From Lysinibacter cavernae (GTDB lineage: Bacteria > Actinomycetota > Actinomycetes > Actinomycetales > Microbacteriaceae), in NCBI RefSeq assembly GCF_011758565.1, contig NZ_JAAMOX010000001.1:434001-498000 (forward strand): a DNA stretch of 64,000 bases, written 5' to 3'. Below are positions 7,816 to 16,134 of this stretch, piece by piece (position 1 is the first letter of the stretch; the number at the start of each line of letters is the position of its first letter). The translations under genes were made by a program, and so were the position numbers. The notes beneath the pieces were generated by a model. It ran no database searches, was not told where the DNA came from, and worked only from the letters and a program-made list of their open reading frames with translations.

Positions 7816-8177
7816 TCGCGGTCGCCCAGCTCATCCGAGACCGGCCAGGAACCGTCGCGCGCACCCTGCGTGAGACGTTCGGTGTTGGCCTGTCCGATCT
7901 GGGCGACCGCCTCTCCTGGGGAGAAGCGCTTCTGCTGCTGAGGGAAGCTGCCGCCGATCAATCAACAGCGCTTGGCGCTGACCTTGCCGACTGGGCGTAT
8001 CCCGCATCGATTCGCGACCTGATCGCATTGAGCGCGCAAATCGCCAATCCGAAGGTCGCAAGCAAGCTCATGCCGTGGGCGATGGAACGTCCCGGCGCCA
8101 AAGAGCCGAATGCGACTCCGGATGAAGTGGTGGCGGCAGTCGCCGAACTTGACGCCGGGATTGTCTTCGGAAGCTAA
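7812..8177 (+). CDS. Tail assembly chaperone (second, gpT-like)
   Basis: The 121-residue product overlaps the first chaperone by four bases in the -1 frame and ends 14 bases before the tape-measure start. It has a helical N-half (VAQLIRDRPGTVARTLRETFG) with the LSWGEALLLLREA segment typical of actinophage second chaperones, and a helical C-half. In classical systems this part is made only as a frameshifted extension of the first chaperone. Here it has its own ATG at the overlap, so re-initiation is equally possible. Confidence 0.75.
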   Translation: MIAVAQLIRDRPGTVARTLRETFGVGLSDLGDRLSWGEALLLLREAAADQSTALGADLADWAYPASIRDLIALSAQIANPKVASKLMPWAMERPGAKEPNATPDEVVAAVAELDAGIVFGS

Positions 8178-8191
8178 CACGAGGAGGTGCC

Positions 8192-11100
8192 ATGTCTGCA
8201 GAAGTAGGCTCCGCACACATCGCGATTTTTCCCGAGATGAAGGGCTTCAAGTCTTCTGTTTCGAAAGAGTCAAGGGATGCTGGTGCTGCTGGCGCAAAAT
8301 CGGTTGAGGGCGGTTTCAATGGCGTTGGTGCGCGCATGGGGCGTGGGCTCGGCAAAGATCTCAAGTCGTCATTGTCGGCAAGTGCTGGCAATCTTGGTGC
8401 AGCCGAGCTGCGAAGCATGGAGCGGGAGATCGCTTCGGCAAGCTCAGTCCTGTCGAAGGCTCGCCTGAAGCAGCAAGATGAGGCTGGCAAGGTCCGTGTG
8501 GCTGAGGCTCAGCTTCAAGAGACGGTAGCCAAGTCTGGCGAGGGCTCTGCGAAGGCTGTAGCCGCTGAGGAAAAGCTGGCTTCCGCTCGTCGCAATCAAC
8601 AGGCGGCGACTGATGCCGTTGCTGCCGCGTCGCAGCGGCTACAAACCGCTCAGACCGCCCTCGCCGCCGCGACAACTGCGACGGCAACCTCAGCGAAGGT
8701 AGCCGGCGGTGGGTTTCTTCAGATGACGCGGAACCTCCGCGCAGGCTGGACCGATGCGAACGCGGCGCAGTCTGCATTCACGGGGCTCGCTGGTTCAATC
8801 GGCGGCATCATTCGGGCGTTGTCCTACGTCACTGGCCTTTCGAAACTTGGCGGGCTTGCCCGCACAATCGCTGCAAGCGTCAGTACCGCATTTACTTCGA
8901 TGGCGACATCGGTTGGCGGGAAACTTGCCTCTGCCTGGTCTGCTTCTGCGGGTTGGATGTCTGGCGTCGGGTCGTCGGTGCGCACGGCGCTGGCACCGAT
9001 TGGTGCAACTGCGGCTTCTGCGGTCGCCAAAATTGGTACGCCATTTGTGCAGCTCGGGTCAAAAGTTGCGACGTGGATGTCACCCGTTACCTCGCAAGTT
9101 TCGGGCATGTTTGCGAAGGTCGCAGGTTCGGCTGGACCCGCCGGCCGGAGCATTGTTTCTTCGCTGGGTGCTGGGCTGTCGGGGCTTGGCAGTGCCGCGC
9201 TCAAAGGCCTCGGTGTCCTTGGCAAGTCAATGCTGTCCGGGTTGCAAAGCATCGGTTCGACCGTCGGGGGACTTGCGGTCAAGATCGGCCAGTCAATCGC
9301 CTCTGGCATCAGCTCGGGTGCGACAGCAATGGCTACCGGCCTCGCTGCTGCAGCGGCGGTTGGGGTGAAGGCTTTCACCGGCCTTATGGGGTCGGTGAAT
9401 TCCCTTCAGCGCATCATCGGTGGCACGACGGAGCAAGTTTCAGGTCTTCGCGGCGCAATGCAGCTATCCGGTATGGATACCGAAGCAGCCAATACGTCGA
9501 TGACGATCTTCTCTCGGAAGCTCGAAGAAGCCTCCACCTCTGGTGAGGCTGCGGCAGAGATGTCAGCAAAGCTTGGTACTTCCATCACTGATGCAAATGG
9601 AAACATCCGCGAGATGGTGGACATCCTCCCCGAGGTTGCGGACAAGTTCAAGTCGATGCCTGACGGGCCTGAAAAAACGGCTTTGGCTGTGCAGATGTTC
9701 GGTCGCTCGGGTACAGCGATGCTGCCCTTTCTTAACAAGGGTGCGGCAGGCATTGCTGAGCTCACGGGTAAGGCCGCCGAGCTCGGCATCGTGCTTGACG
9801 ATACCGACAAGAAAAAGTTCGGCGCGTTTCGCGGTGCTGTTCGAACCCTCGGCGTCACCTTTCAAGGTCTGGCTGTGCGCATCGGGTCGGCTGTGCTTCC
9901 GATCCTCACCGGGCTCGCGACCGCAATCACAAACATCGTTACTCCTGCCGTGACGTGGCTGAGGAACGGCGTCGACGCGCTCGCGCCGTCCTTTGAGAAA
10001 ATCGGCGAAACCCTCGGCAAAGCGGGCTCTGGATTCGGTGGCATCAAAGATGTCCTGACCGGACTCAACCCAGCTGTTGTAGCCGTCGGCGGTGCGTTTG
10101 CGATATTCGCCGGCGGTGGCATCGTGGGCCTCGTCGCAAAGCTGCCGCTGTTTGGGGGCGCTCTTGCCGGACTGCTTGGTCCACTGAAGCTCCTCGCCGG
10201 GCCGCTCGGAATCGTCGGAGTATTACTTGCGGTTCTTGCTTCATCGGGCGGAGACGCCAGCGGCATTGTCACAGGCCTCACTGGTGTCATCGAAAAGGTC
10301 GTCGCAGCGCTTCCTGGAATTGTCCAGAAGATTGCCGAGGTCATTCCTCAGCTCGTCTCTTCAATCCTTGCGCAGCTCCCAGCACTGCTCGAAGCGGCCG
10401 CGGGGATCGTGACAGCCCTCATTGACGGCATCGTCGCTGCAATTCCGATACTGGTAGCCGGTGCCGTGACGCTGCTGAACGGACTCATCACAGCGATCGT
10501 GGCGAACCTGCCGATGATTATTGACGGGGCCATTCAGCTTGTCAACGCACTTGTCTCAGGAATCGTAGCCGCGCTTCCGTTGCTGGTTAACGGCGCTATT
10601 CAGCTCGTCAGTGGTCTTGTGACGGGGATCGTCGACAACCTCCCGCTGATCATCACGGGGGCGACCCTGCTTGTCACATCCCTCATCGAGGGGATCGTCA
10701 TTGCGCTGCCGCTGCTTCTTGAAGGTGTCGTCCAGCTGATCACAGCGCTACTGACAGCCATAGTCGAGAGCTTGCCAATGATCATCGAGGGCGGCATTCA
10801 ACTGCTCATGGCTTTGGTCAACGGAATCGTTACTGCGCTTCCAACCTTGATTACGGCAGTCATTGACCTTGTGATGCAGCTCCTTGGTGCCATCATCGAG
10901 AATTTGCCATTGATCATTGAGGCAGGCATCCAGCTCCTGCTGGCGTTGATCACGGGCATCGTCGAGGCGCTACCTACGCTAATTACGGCAGTCATCGACC
11001 TGATCATGCAATTGCTTGGCGCGATTATTGAGAACCTACCTCTCATCATTGAGGCCGGAATCGATATGCTTCTGGCCCTCATCGATGGCCTCATTGCGGC

Positions 11101-11758
11101 GCTGCCGCAGCTGATCACAGCAGCAATCACGTTGATTTTGCAGCTCGTGGCAGGACTACTCAAGATGCTCCCCGAGCTGATTACTGCCGGCATCTCACTG
11201 GTCGTTTCACTCATTGTTGGTTTGGTGAAGGCCATACCTCAGATCATCGCAATGATTCCGCAGATTATCTCGGCAATCTGGGACGGTCTGATGGGGGTGG
11301 ATTGGCTTGGCCTGGGTATCGACATCGTTCTGGGCATCATCAACGGGCTTGGCTCAATGGTGGGTTCCATCGTGGATGCGGTAGTTGACCTTGCCGGTGC
11401 AGCGTTTGATGGTTTCAAGGATTTCTTTGGAATCAAATCGCCCGCTCGGCGCTTGATTCAACCAGGTCGCGACATTGTTCGCGGCGCGGTGGTGGGTGTG
11501 GACGCTCAGTCGGCAGATCTGGGGGACTCTCTCGTGAGCATGGCCAAGGATGCAGCAGACCGGGCACAAGAGGCAATGACGAGCGTGACAGCAACCGTGA
11601 ATGCAAATTCGACGGTGACAGCAAGTAGCCCCGGCAGCACGTTGGGAAGCGTAGTCGGGCAGCACGGCGCGACTCAGTCGCCCGTGCCACCAATTCAGGT
11701 GTTTGCAAACGATCCTAATCTCGTGGCGGCCGTCGTCGCAGAGAACCTAAGGAGATGA
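8192..11758 (+). CDS. Tape measure protein
   Basis: This 1188-residue protein fixes tail length and is injected with the DNA; at about 1.5 angstrom per residue it predicts a tail near 180 nm (inference). It starts at ATG 8192 behind GAGGAGG. Residues about 70-170 are a coiled coil rich in Ala, Glu and Gln. Residues about 180-420 are Gly/Ala/Ser-rich with hydrophobic segments. Residues about 700-1060 are a remarkable series of about 20-residue hydrophobic repeats of the form GIVxALPxLIxxxIQL, each about one membrane span. The C-end (FFGIKSPARRLIQPGRDIV) carries the FGIxSPS-like motif common to tape measures. The lytic-transglycosylase or peptidase domains found in some relatives are not seen. 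Confidence 0.92.
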   Translation: MSAEVGSAHIAIFPEMKGFKSSVSKESRDAGAAGAKSVEGGFNGVGARMGRGLGKDLKSSLSASAGNLGAAELRSMEREIASASSVLSKARLKQQDEAGKVRVAEAQLQETVAKSGEGSAKAVAAEEKLASARRNQQAATDAVAAASQRLQTAQTALAAATTATATSAKVAGGGFLQMTRNLRAGWTDANAAQSAFTGLAGSIGGIIRALSYVTGLSKLGGLARTIAASVSTAFTSMATSVGGKLASAWSASAGWMSGVGSSVRTALAPIGATAASAVAKIGTPFVQLGSKVATWMSPVTSQVSGMFAKVAGSAGPAGRSIVSSLGAGLSGLGSAALKGLGVLGKSMLSGLQSIGSTVGGLAVKIGQSIASGISSGATAMATGLAAAAAVGVKAFTGLMGSVNSLQRIIGGTTEQVSGLRGAMQLSGMDTEAANTSMTIFSRKLEEASTSGEAAAEMSAKLGTSITDANGNIREMVDILPEVADKFKSMPDGPEKTALAVQMFGRSGTAMLPFLNKGAAGIAELTGKAAELGIVLDDTDKKKFGAFRGAVRTLGVTFQGLAVRIGSAVLPILTGLATAITNIVTPAVTWLRNGVDALAPSFEKIGETLGKAGSGFGGIKDVLTGLNPAVVAVGGAFAIFAGGGIVGLVAKLPLFGGALAGLLGPLKLLAGPLGIVGVLLAVLASSGGDASGIVTGLTGVIEKVVAALPGIVQKIAEVIPQLVSSILAQLPALLEAAAGIVTALIDGIVAAIPILVAGAVTLLNGLITAIVANLPMIIDGAIQLVNALVSGIVAALPLLVNGAIQLVSGLVTGIVDNLPLIITGATLLVTSLIEGIVIALPLLLEGVVQLITALLTAIVESLPMIIEGGIQLLMALVNGIVTALPTLITAVIDLVMQLLGAIIENLPLIIEAGIQLLLALITGIVEALPTLITAVIDLIMQLLGAIIENLPLIIEAGIDMLLALIDGLIAALPQLITAAITLILQLVAGLLKMLPELITAGISLVVSLIVGLVKAIPQIIAMIPQIISAIWDGLMGVDWLGLGIDIVLGIINGLGSMVGSIVDAVVDLAGAAFDGFKDFFGIKSPARRLIQPGRDIVRGAVVGVDAQSADLGDSLVSMAKDAADRAQEAMTSVTATVNANSTVTASSPGSTLGSVVGQHGATQSPVPPIQVFANDPNLVAAVVAENLRR
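10850..11113 (+). repeat. Two near-identical 132-bp tandem units within the tape measure gene
   Basis: Units starting ATTACGGCAGTCAT at 10850 and 10982 encode almost the same 44 residues (AVIDLxMQLLGAIIENLPLI). They are the most recent duplication in a longer run of diverged hydrophobic repeats from about 10,290 to 11,260. Copy number changes here would alter tail length in 44-residue steps. Confidence 0.8.
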
Positions 11759-11759
11759 C

Positions 11760-12521
11760 ATGCGTGTAACACTCGCCTCAGCCAGGGGGGTGCTCGATTT
11801 GGTGGACGGGCCTCACGAGAATCGAGCACCCGGCCCTGGCCTCTGGGGACTCGAAAAAGACGGGCTCTCGGGGTGGTACGAACCTGCCGCGCCGCGCGCA
11901 TCGTCTGAGCTGATCCCGCAGCAGCACGGTAGCTACTGGCCAGCGCAACTCTTGCTCAGCCCTCGGATACTTACGATCAGAGGGTTCCGGCAAGACAAAT
12001 CATCTGCCGTCGCCGAGTCAATTGCACGCGATTACCTGGCCGCGCTGATTGTGCACGACCTGACGGTCCATGTGCAGGATGCGGCGGGGATTCGCACTGT
12101 GACCGGGTATCAGGGGAGTGTGCCCGTCTTTCGGCACCTCAACAATCACAAAAGCGGGTTCTCATTGATCCTGACATGCCCTGATCCCATGAAGTACGGC
12201 CGCGAGGCCACCTTTTCAGCAGTCGGCGGCGTTATCACCGCAGAGAACGCGGGTACCGCGCCTAGCTATCCCGTGTTCGAAGTGTCCGGCAGAGTGACCT
12301 CTCTGACGATTACTCAGGGTTTCCGAACCATTCGGTGGGCCGGGGACGCGGTCGGGCTTCGAATTGACACTCGCAGTGGCACCGCCACGAGCAACGGAGT
12401 CGAGGTCGGTGGGCTGATTGATGACGTTGTCACCGCGCTCCCGCCTGGCCGTCACGCCCTGACGGTGTCTGCCACGGCTGGCGCGCAGGTCAGCATGAAA
12501 GTGAGGCCGGCTTGGTACTAG
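11760..12521 (+). CDS. Distal tail protein (Dit-like)
   Basis: The 253-residue product starts at ATG 11760, one base after the tape-measure stop, with CTAAGGAG upstream. The N-half has the Dit pattern in which early strands lead to PRILTIRGFRQ and a segment on rescaling of tail domains (VTGYQGSVPVFRHLNNHKSGFSLILTCPDPMKYG). The C-half is a galectin-like beta sandwich (YPVFEVSGRVTSLTI, LPPGRHALTVSAT). Dit forms the ring joining the tube to the baseplate and receptor-binding proteins. The next gene starts ten bases before its stop. Confidence 0.75.
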   Translation: MRVTLASARGVLDLVDGPHENRAPGPGLWGLEKDGLSGWYEPAAPRASSELIPQQHGSYWPAQLLLSPRILTIRGFRQDKSSAVAESIARDYLAALIVHDLTVHVQDAAGIRTVTGYQGSVPVFRHLNNHKSGFSLILTCPDPMKYGREATFSAVGGVITAENAGTAPSYPVFEVSGRVTSLTITQGFRTIRWAGDAVGLRIDTRSGTATSNGVEVGGLIDDVVTALPPGRHALTVSATAGAQVSMKVRPAWY

Positions 12522-13615
12522 AACCGCTCAAGGTGCTCGCCTTCGAGACGATGACGGGCCAGTTTATCGGGAATATTCCGTACACCAACGTGGTCTGGAA
12601 AAAGTCTCTCAACGAGGCCGGCACGATTGATATAACTGTGGATTGGAGCCGGGAGGCAGCTACCTGGGATATCCGCGGAAAGACGTGGCCATGGCGCACA
12701 CTCATCGCGGTTATACGTGGTGACACCATCCTTCACGCTGGCCCAGTCGTCAACCGATCGAGGCCCCGCGGGTCGCTGACCATCCCGGCATCGGGCATGT
12801 GGGAAATCTTCAAGCATCGCCTAGTGCTGAATTATGCGCTGTCATCCAAAAAGGTTGACGGTCAGGTCATGATAGATGAAGACAATCCAGCGCCGGAGTG
12901 GAAGCTTGAACTAACCGGGTCGCTGGTGGATATTGCTGTGAAACTCGTAGCTGAGTCGCTCAAATGGGGTGCCTTGCCAATCACGCTGCCACCGTTAACT
13001 GGTGGTCCAAACGTGCGCGTGTATTACGGCTTTGACCTGGCGAGCGTTGACACGCGCTTGTCGCAACTCACCGAGGTTATTGGCGGGCCGGAGCTGCGCT
13101 TTGAGCCACGAATCGGGGTCGACGGCAGGCTCAGCTTTGCGATGCAAGGCTCTGCGGAACTGATCGACACAGTGCATCAGTGGAATGAGATTGCGCCGGG
13201 ACAGCGGGTGTCGTTGGCAAGCATGCACGAGGACGGCAGCGCGATGACGACAGATCACTGGGGTCTTGGCGGCGGTAGCGACGACATGGTGCTGATGACG
13301 AGGGCATCGTCCGATGCACTGACAAGGGTGGGGTGGCCGGTGATGCAGTCCGCTGATACGTCTCACTCATCGGTGAGCGAGCTGCCGACGCTACGTGGCT
13401 ACGTCCAAGAAAGTCTCCTGCGCGGTTCACAAACACAAGAGGTCTTTTCGCTTCAGGTGGGCGCTGAGCAGAATGTGAAGCCGGGGGACTGGGCTGACCT
13501 CACTGTGGAAGATTTCTATCTGGGCCATACCGTGCTGCCGCTCAAGATTCTTGAGGTAAGCGGAGACACGAGTGACTGGCTGACTGTGAATGCGAGGGTG
13601 CGAAATGGGCTATAG
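12512..13615 (+). CDS. Minor tail/baseplate hub protein (siphovirus gp37-like)
   Basis: The 367-residue product is read from TTG 12512, ten bases inside the Dit gene, with GTGAGG upstream. It begins with strands common to tail hub proteins (PLKVLAFETMTGQFIGNIPY, SLNEAGTIDITVDW) and contains a middle domain with LVAESLKWGALPI and a C-terminal domain with VKPGDWADLTVEDFYLG. The sequence resembles the gp37-like proteins of Gram-positive siphoviruses that sit below Dit and carry the tip. Order (tape measure, Dit, hub) supports this. No glycosidase or peptidase catalytic residues were recognised. Confidence 0.7.
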   Translation: MVLEPLKVLAFETMTGQFIGNIPYTNVVWKKSLNEAGTIDITVDWSREAATWDIRGKTWPWRTLIAVIRGDTILHAGPVVNRSRPRGSLTIPASGMWEIFKHRLVLNYALSSKKVDGQVMIDEDNPAPEWKLELTGSLVDIAVKLVAESLKWGALPITLPPLTGGPNVRVYYGFDLASVDTRLSQLTEVIGGPELRFEPRIGVDGRLSFAMQGSAELIDTVHQWNEIAPGQRVSLASMHEDGSAMTTDHWGLGGGSDDMVLMTRASSDALTRVGWPVMQSADTSHSSVSELPTLRGYVQESLLRGSQTQEVFSLQVGAEQNVKPGDWADLTVEDFYLGHTVLPLKILEVSGDTSDWLTVNARVRNGL

Positions 13616-14183
13616 CGCAGCCACGACAGACCCTTTTGAATCGCTCCGACGTCAGCGTGAAGCGGAGTCGATTGCCACACGTGAGGCGCTGTCTGCGGGC
13701 GGCACGAGATCCTTTCAATCGGTAGCGAAGCTCAGTGCACAAATGGCGGCGATGGAAGAAGTGATTCTGTCGATTCCACACTCGGTAGTGGGATTCGGCC
13801 AAGGCAATAATTATGCCCTCAGAGAAGGATGGAACACGGTCGCCAACGTCACTATTTTGCGACCTCCGGGGAAGAACCGCTTGTCAATTATGGCTATCGG
13901 CACTGGCTCCGCCACGAATGTGCGGGAGCTCTCCTTCCCGACTGTGGTGTCGCGGGTCATTATCTCCGGAACAGCGGGGATGGAATCAAGCGCGTCGACG
14001 AGGCCGTTTTCTGACCGGACGATGTTTGTCTGCGATAGCTCCTTCGGTATGGACGTCAGCAATCCTGCCGCGTCAATCTCGGTCGCGTTTCAAATTGGTT
14101 GGTCTGCCGGATACGGAGATTTCCCGGCGCGGTCTGACAGCGTCGCGCAGCTCACCGCACAAGCAACATTTACAAGGACGTGA
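13605..14183 (+). CDS. Minor tail protein, function unknown
   Basis: The 192-residue product is read from ATG 13605 (MGYSAATTDPFES), which has GCGAGGG upstream and overlaps the hub stop by 11 bases. The N-terminal 60 residues are helical and charged (ESLRRQREAESIATREAL), and the rest is beta-rich with Ser, Thr and Gly (TILRPPGKNRLSIMAIGTG, SVAFQIGWSAGYG). This helix-then-sandwich plan is common among tail tip and receptor-binding accessory proteins in this gene slot. I do not recognise a specific family. Confidence 0.6.
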   Translation: MGYSAATTDPFESLRRQREAESIATREALSAGGTRSFQSVAKLSAQMAAMEEVILSIPHSVVGFGQGNNYALREGWNTVANVTILRPPGKNRLSIMAIGTGSATNVRELSFPTVVSRVIISGTAGMESSASTRPFSDRTMFVCDSSFGMDVSNPAASISVAFQIGWSAGYGDFPARSDSVAQLTAQATFTRT

Positions 14184-14188
14184 TCGGT

Positions 14189-14539
14189 ATGAATGGTGTA
14201 CTCGGGCGGCCAACGCTGCTCAGACAAGATATTGCAATCGGTATCGGACGTGACCAAGAACTCGGGTTCCGCTGGTACAAACACGACGGTACGAATAAGA
14301 CCCTGGTGGACGTGCGCGGACGCACCGCCACGGTCCGCTTTGAATCGCTCACTGGTGAACTGTGGAAAGAATTCCCTGCGAATATCTACGGTGATTCGCT
14401 TGTGAGCATCAAGCTGACGGCCGCTTCTTTGGTAGCGCCCGAATGGGCCGGCCGATATACCGGCGCGTGGTCGCTGCGCATCAGCGACTCAACATCAACA
14501 GTGCAGGTTGCCTCCGGCTATCTGTACCTGTCGCAATAG
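14189..14539 (+). CDS. Small tail/fibre accessory protein
   Basis: I take ATG 14189 because the AAGGA at 14174-14178 has a normal spacer to it and almost none to the GTG at 14180. The 116-residue product is beta-rich (DIAIGIGRDQELGFRWYKHD, GRTATVRFESLTG, WAGRYTGAWSLRISDS). It resembles small baseplate upper proteins and Ig-like domains found between the hub and the fibre in actinophages, and it lies just before the collagen-like fibre gene. No specific function is recognised. Confidence 0.6.
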   Translation: MNGVLGRPTLLRQDIAIGIGRDQELGFRWYKHDGTNKTLVDVRGRTATVRFESLTGELWKEFPANIYGDSLVSIKLTAASLVAPEWAGRYTGAWSLRISDSTSTVQVASGYLYLSQ

Positions 14540-14548
14540 AAAGAGGAA

Positions 14549-15202
14549 ATGATGGTAGATCAAGTTGTCGACATCGTAGAATTTGGTATCCCCGGAGGCC
14601 AAGGGGATAGAGGGCGTGACAATCAGCTAAAAATTGGCACCGTCACAACCGGAGCCACCGGCGCGGCCGCCGCAGCATCTATCGTCGGCACCTACCCGGA
14701 GCAGACGCTCAATCTCACACTGCCCCGAGGCTCGACAGGAGCCACCGGCGCCGGTCAGAACTGGGCGGACATTCTGGGGAAGCCAACAACGTTTACACCT
14801 TCGGCCCACACCCACACTGTTGCTGAGGTGACCGGCCTTGCCGCTCGTCTCGCTGCCATTGAAACGGTTACCGAGGGAACCGTGGTGGTCAATTCGGGCT
14901 GGGTATTTTCAACCTCTAGGCTCCGAAAAACTGGCAGGCGAGTGCTTGCCGATATCACTATTGGCCGCACCTCGGCCTTGGCGCTGACAGGCGTAGTGGT
15001 CGTCCCCGGAACGATCCCGACAGGATTTCAGCCTGAAACCTTGCAGCGTTACACCCCCGGGCTCAACCTCAACGGGAGCGTTGATGCATGGATTGCGCCG
15101 GATGGGTCAATCAACCTCCGCACATTCTTCTCTGGCGGCATCACCATTAGTACGAACACGCAAATTGCTATTCAGGGAGTCTCGTGGGACACCCCTGTGT
15201 AG
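14549..15202 (+). CDS. Tail fibre with collagen-like segment
   Basis: The 217-residue product starts at ATG 14549 behind AGAGGAA. Residues 10-75 contain two short Gly-X-Y runs (GIPGGQGDRG and GATGAAAAAS, later RGSTGATGAG), as in collagen-like phage fibres that trimerise. Residues 76-105 hold the fibre motif WADILGKPTTFTPSAHTHTV, a known tail-fibre shaft repeat with the HTH residues that bind metal in some trimeric fibres. The rest is a beta-rich head (GTVVVNSGWVFSTSRLR) that may contact the host. It is likely the receptor-binding protein or part of it. About 147 bases without a clear gene separate it from the endolysin. Confidence 0.7.
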   Translation: MMVDQVVDIVEFGIPGGQGDRGRDNQLKIGTVTTGATGAAAAASIVGTYPEQTLNLTLPRGSTGATGAGQNWADILGKPTTFTPSAHTHTVAEVTGLAARLAAIETVTEGTVVVNSGWVFSTSRLRKTGRRVLADITIGRTSALALTGVVVVPGTIPTGFQPETLQRYTPGLNLNGSVDAWIAPDGSINLRTFFSGGITISTNTQIAIQGVSWDTPV

Positions 15203-15349
15203 CAATCAACGCAGTCGTGCTCTGCGCGGCCTATGGGCATCGAACGCCGATAACCCAGGCCTTGTCACATGCGCCAAGTCCCAAGGGCCACCGTGCTATA
15301 TGGCCAGCACATCACCTCGGCTTACATCGCCAAATAATAGGAGGGTCGA

Positions 15350-16132
15350 ATGACTCACAGCAAATACACCAATCAGATCGTCCAAACGCACCAACGGTCC
15401 TCGCGTGGGGGTCACCAAATCAAGTACTTCCAGCTTCACCACATGGCCTCAACAGACGGCCCCGGCGTCGTTCGGATGATGACCTCCGGCGCACGCGAGG
15501 TCAGTGCAAACTACGCCGTGTATAGCGACGGCACCGCCGTGTGTGTTGTGGACGAGGACCTTCGCGCGTGGACCAGCGGTACTGGTGTCCAGGACTCCGA
15601 GGCAATCACTTTCGAGATCGCCAACGACAACACCGCCGGGTGGAGCGTATCGCCCGCCAGCCACGAAAAGGTCGCAATGATCATCGCGGATGCGGCGAAA
15701 CGCTACGGCATCCCCATTACCCGTGACCGGATCTATGGCCACAACGAAATGACCGCGAAATTCGGCACCTCATACGCGACCGCCTGCCCTGGCGGTCTCA
15801 ACATCGATTGGATCGTCAATCGAGCAAACCAAATCACCAACGGCGCGTCTGCGTCCGCAGCAAAGGAGACACCTCTCGTGGCAACACCAGCAGAAATCAA
15901 CCAGATCGTCAAAGCCATCATGGATGCGCCTCAGCCTCGCATGACGACTGACGGAAAGAGTACCGGCAAGTTTGACAACATCGGTGGTGTGCTTCGATAC
16001 GAGTACAGCAAGTACGAGGCACTGCAGAAGCAACTCGTCGACATGCAGAAGCAACTCGCCGCACAGAAGACGCAGACCGCCGAGGTAAGCAAAAAGCTCG
16101 ACCAGGTGCTCACAGCCCTCACTAAGAAGTAA
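15350..16132 (+). CDS. Endolysin: N-acetylmuramoyl-L-alanine amidase (Amidase_2/PGRP)
   Basis: This enzyme cleaves the bond between N-acetylmuramic acid and L-alanine in peptidoglycan to release progeny. It starts at ATG 15350 behind AGGAGG. Residues about 20-160 form the amidase domain with the zinc ligands His30/31 (FQLHHMAST), His131 (YGHNEMT) and Cys146 (ATACPGG). Residues 165-176 are an Ala/Ser linker. The remaining 84 residues contain a short domain (AEINQIVKAIMDAPQP) and a coiled coil (EALQKQLVDMQKQLAAQ) rather than a known wall-binding repeat. A strong internal start at 15878 falls exactly at the domain boundary. The lysis membrane genes follow directly. Confidence 0.92.
   Translation: MTHSKYTNQIVQTHQRSSRGGHQIKYFQLHHMASTDGPGVVRMMTSGAREVSANYAVYSDGTAVCVVDEDLRAWTSGTGVQDSEAITFEIANDNTAGWSVSPASHEKVAMIIADAAKRYGIPITRDRIYGHNEMTAKFGTSYATACPGGLNIDWIVNRANQITNGASASAAKETPLVATPAEINQIVKAIMDAPQPRMTTDGKSTGKFDNIGGVLRYEYSKYEALQKQLVDMQKQLAAQKTQTAEVSKKLDQVLTALTKK
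15878..16132 (+). CDS. Putative free C-terminal endolysin subunit from an internal start
   Basis: AAAGGAG at 15862-15868 precedes an in-frame GTG at 15878 by nine bases. The region from AAGGAG to GTGGC closely resembles the start of the tail chaperone gene at 7435 (both AAGGAGACACC, a short C/T/A stretch, then GTGGC). The 84-residue product (VATPAEINQIVKA) is the C-terminal domain with its coiled coil and no catalytic residues. Known dual-start endolysins such as CTP1L and Lys170 make such a short form that oligomerises with the full enzyme. The site is seen directly; its use is inference. Confidence 0.6.
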   Translation: MATPAEINQIVKAIMDAPQPRMTTDGKSTGKFDNIGGVLRYEYSKYEALQKQLVDMQKQLAAQKTQTAEVSKKLDQVLTALTKK

Positions 16133-16134
16133 CG

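Noticed and set aside
8754-9546. Long alternative frames on both strands inside the tape measure gene
   Set aside because: They are shadows of a high-GC coding sequence; composition is Arg/Ser/Cys-rich and no ribosome sites are present.
14627-14831. Frames on both strands over the collagen-like segment of the fibre gene
   Set aside because: They result from the Gly-X-Y codon repeats of the real gene.
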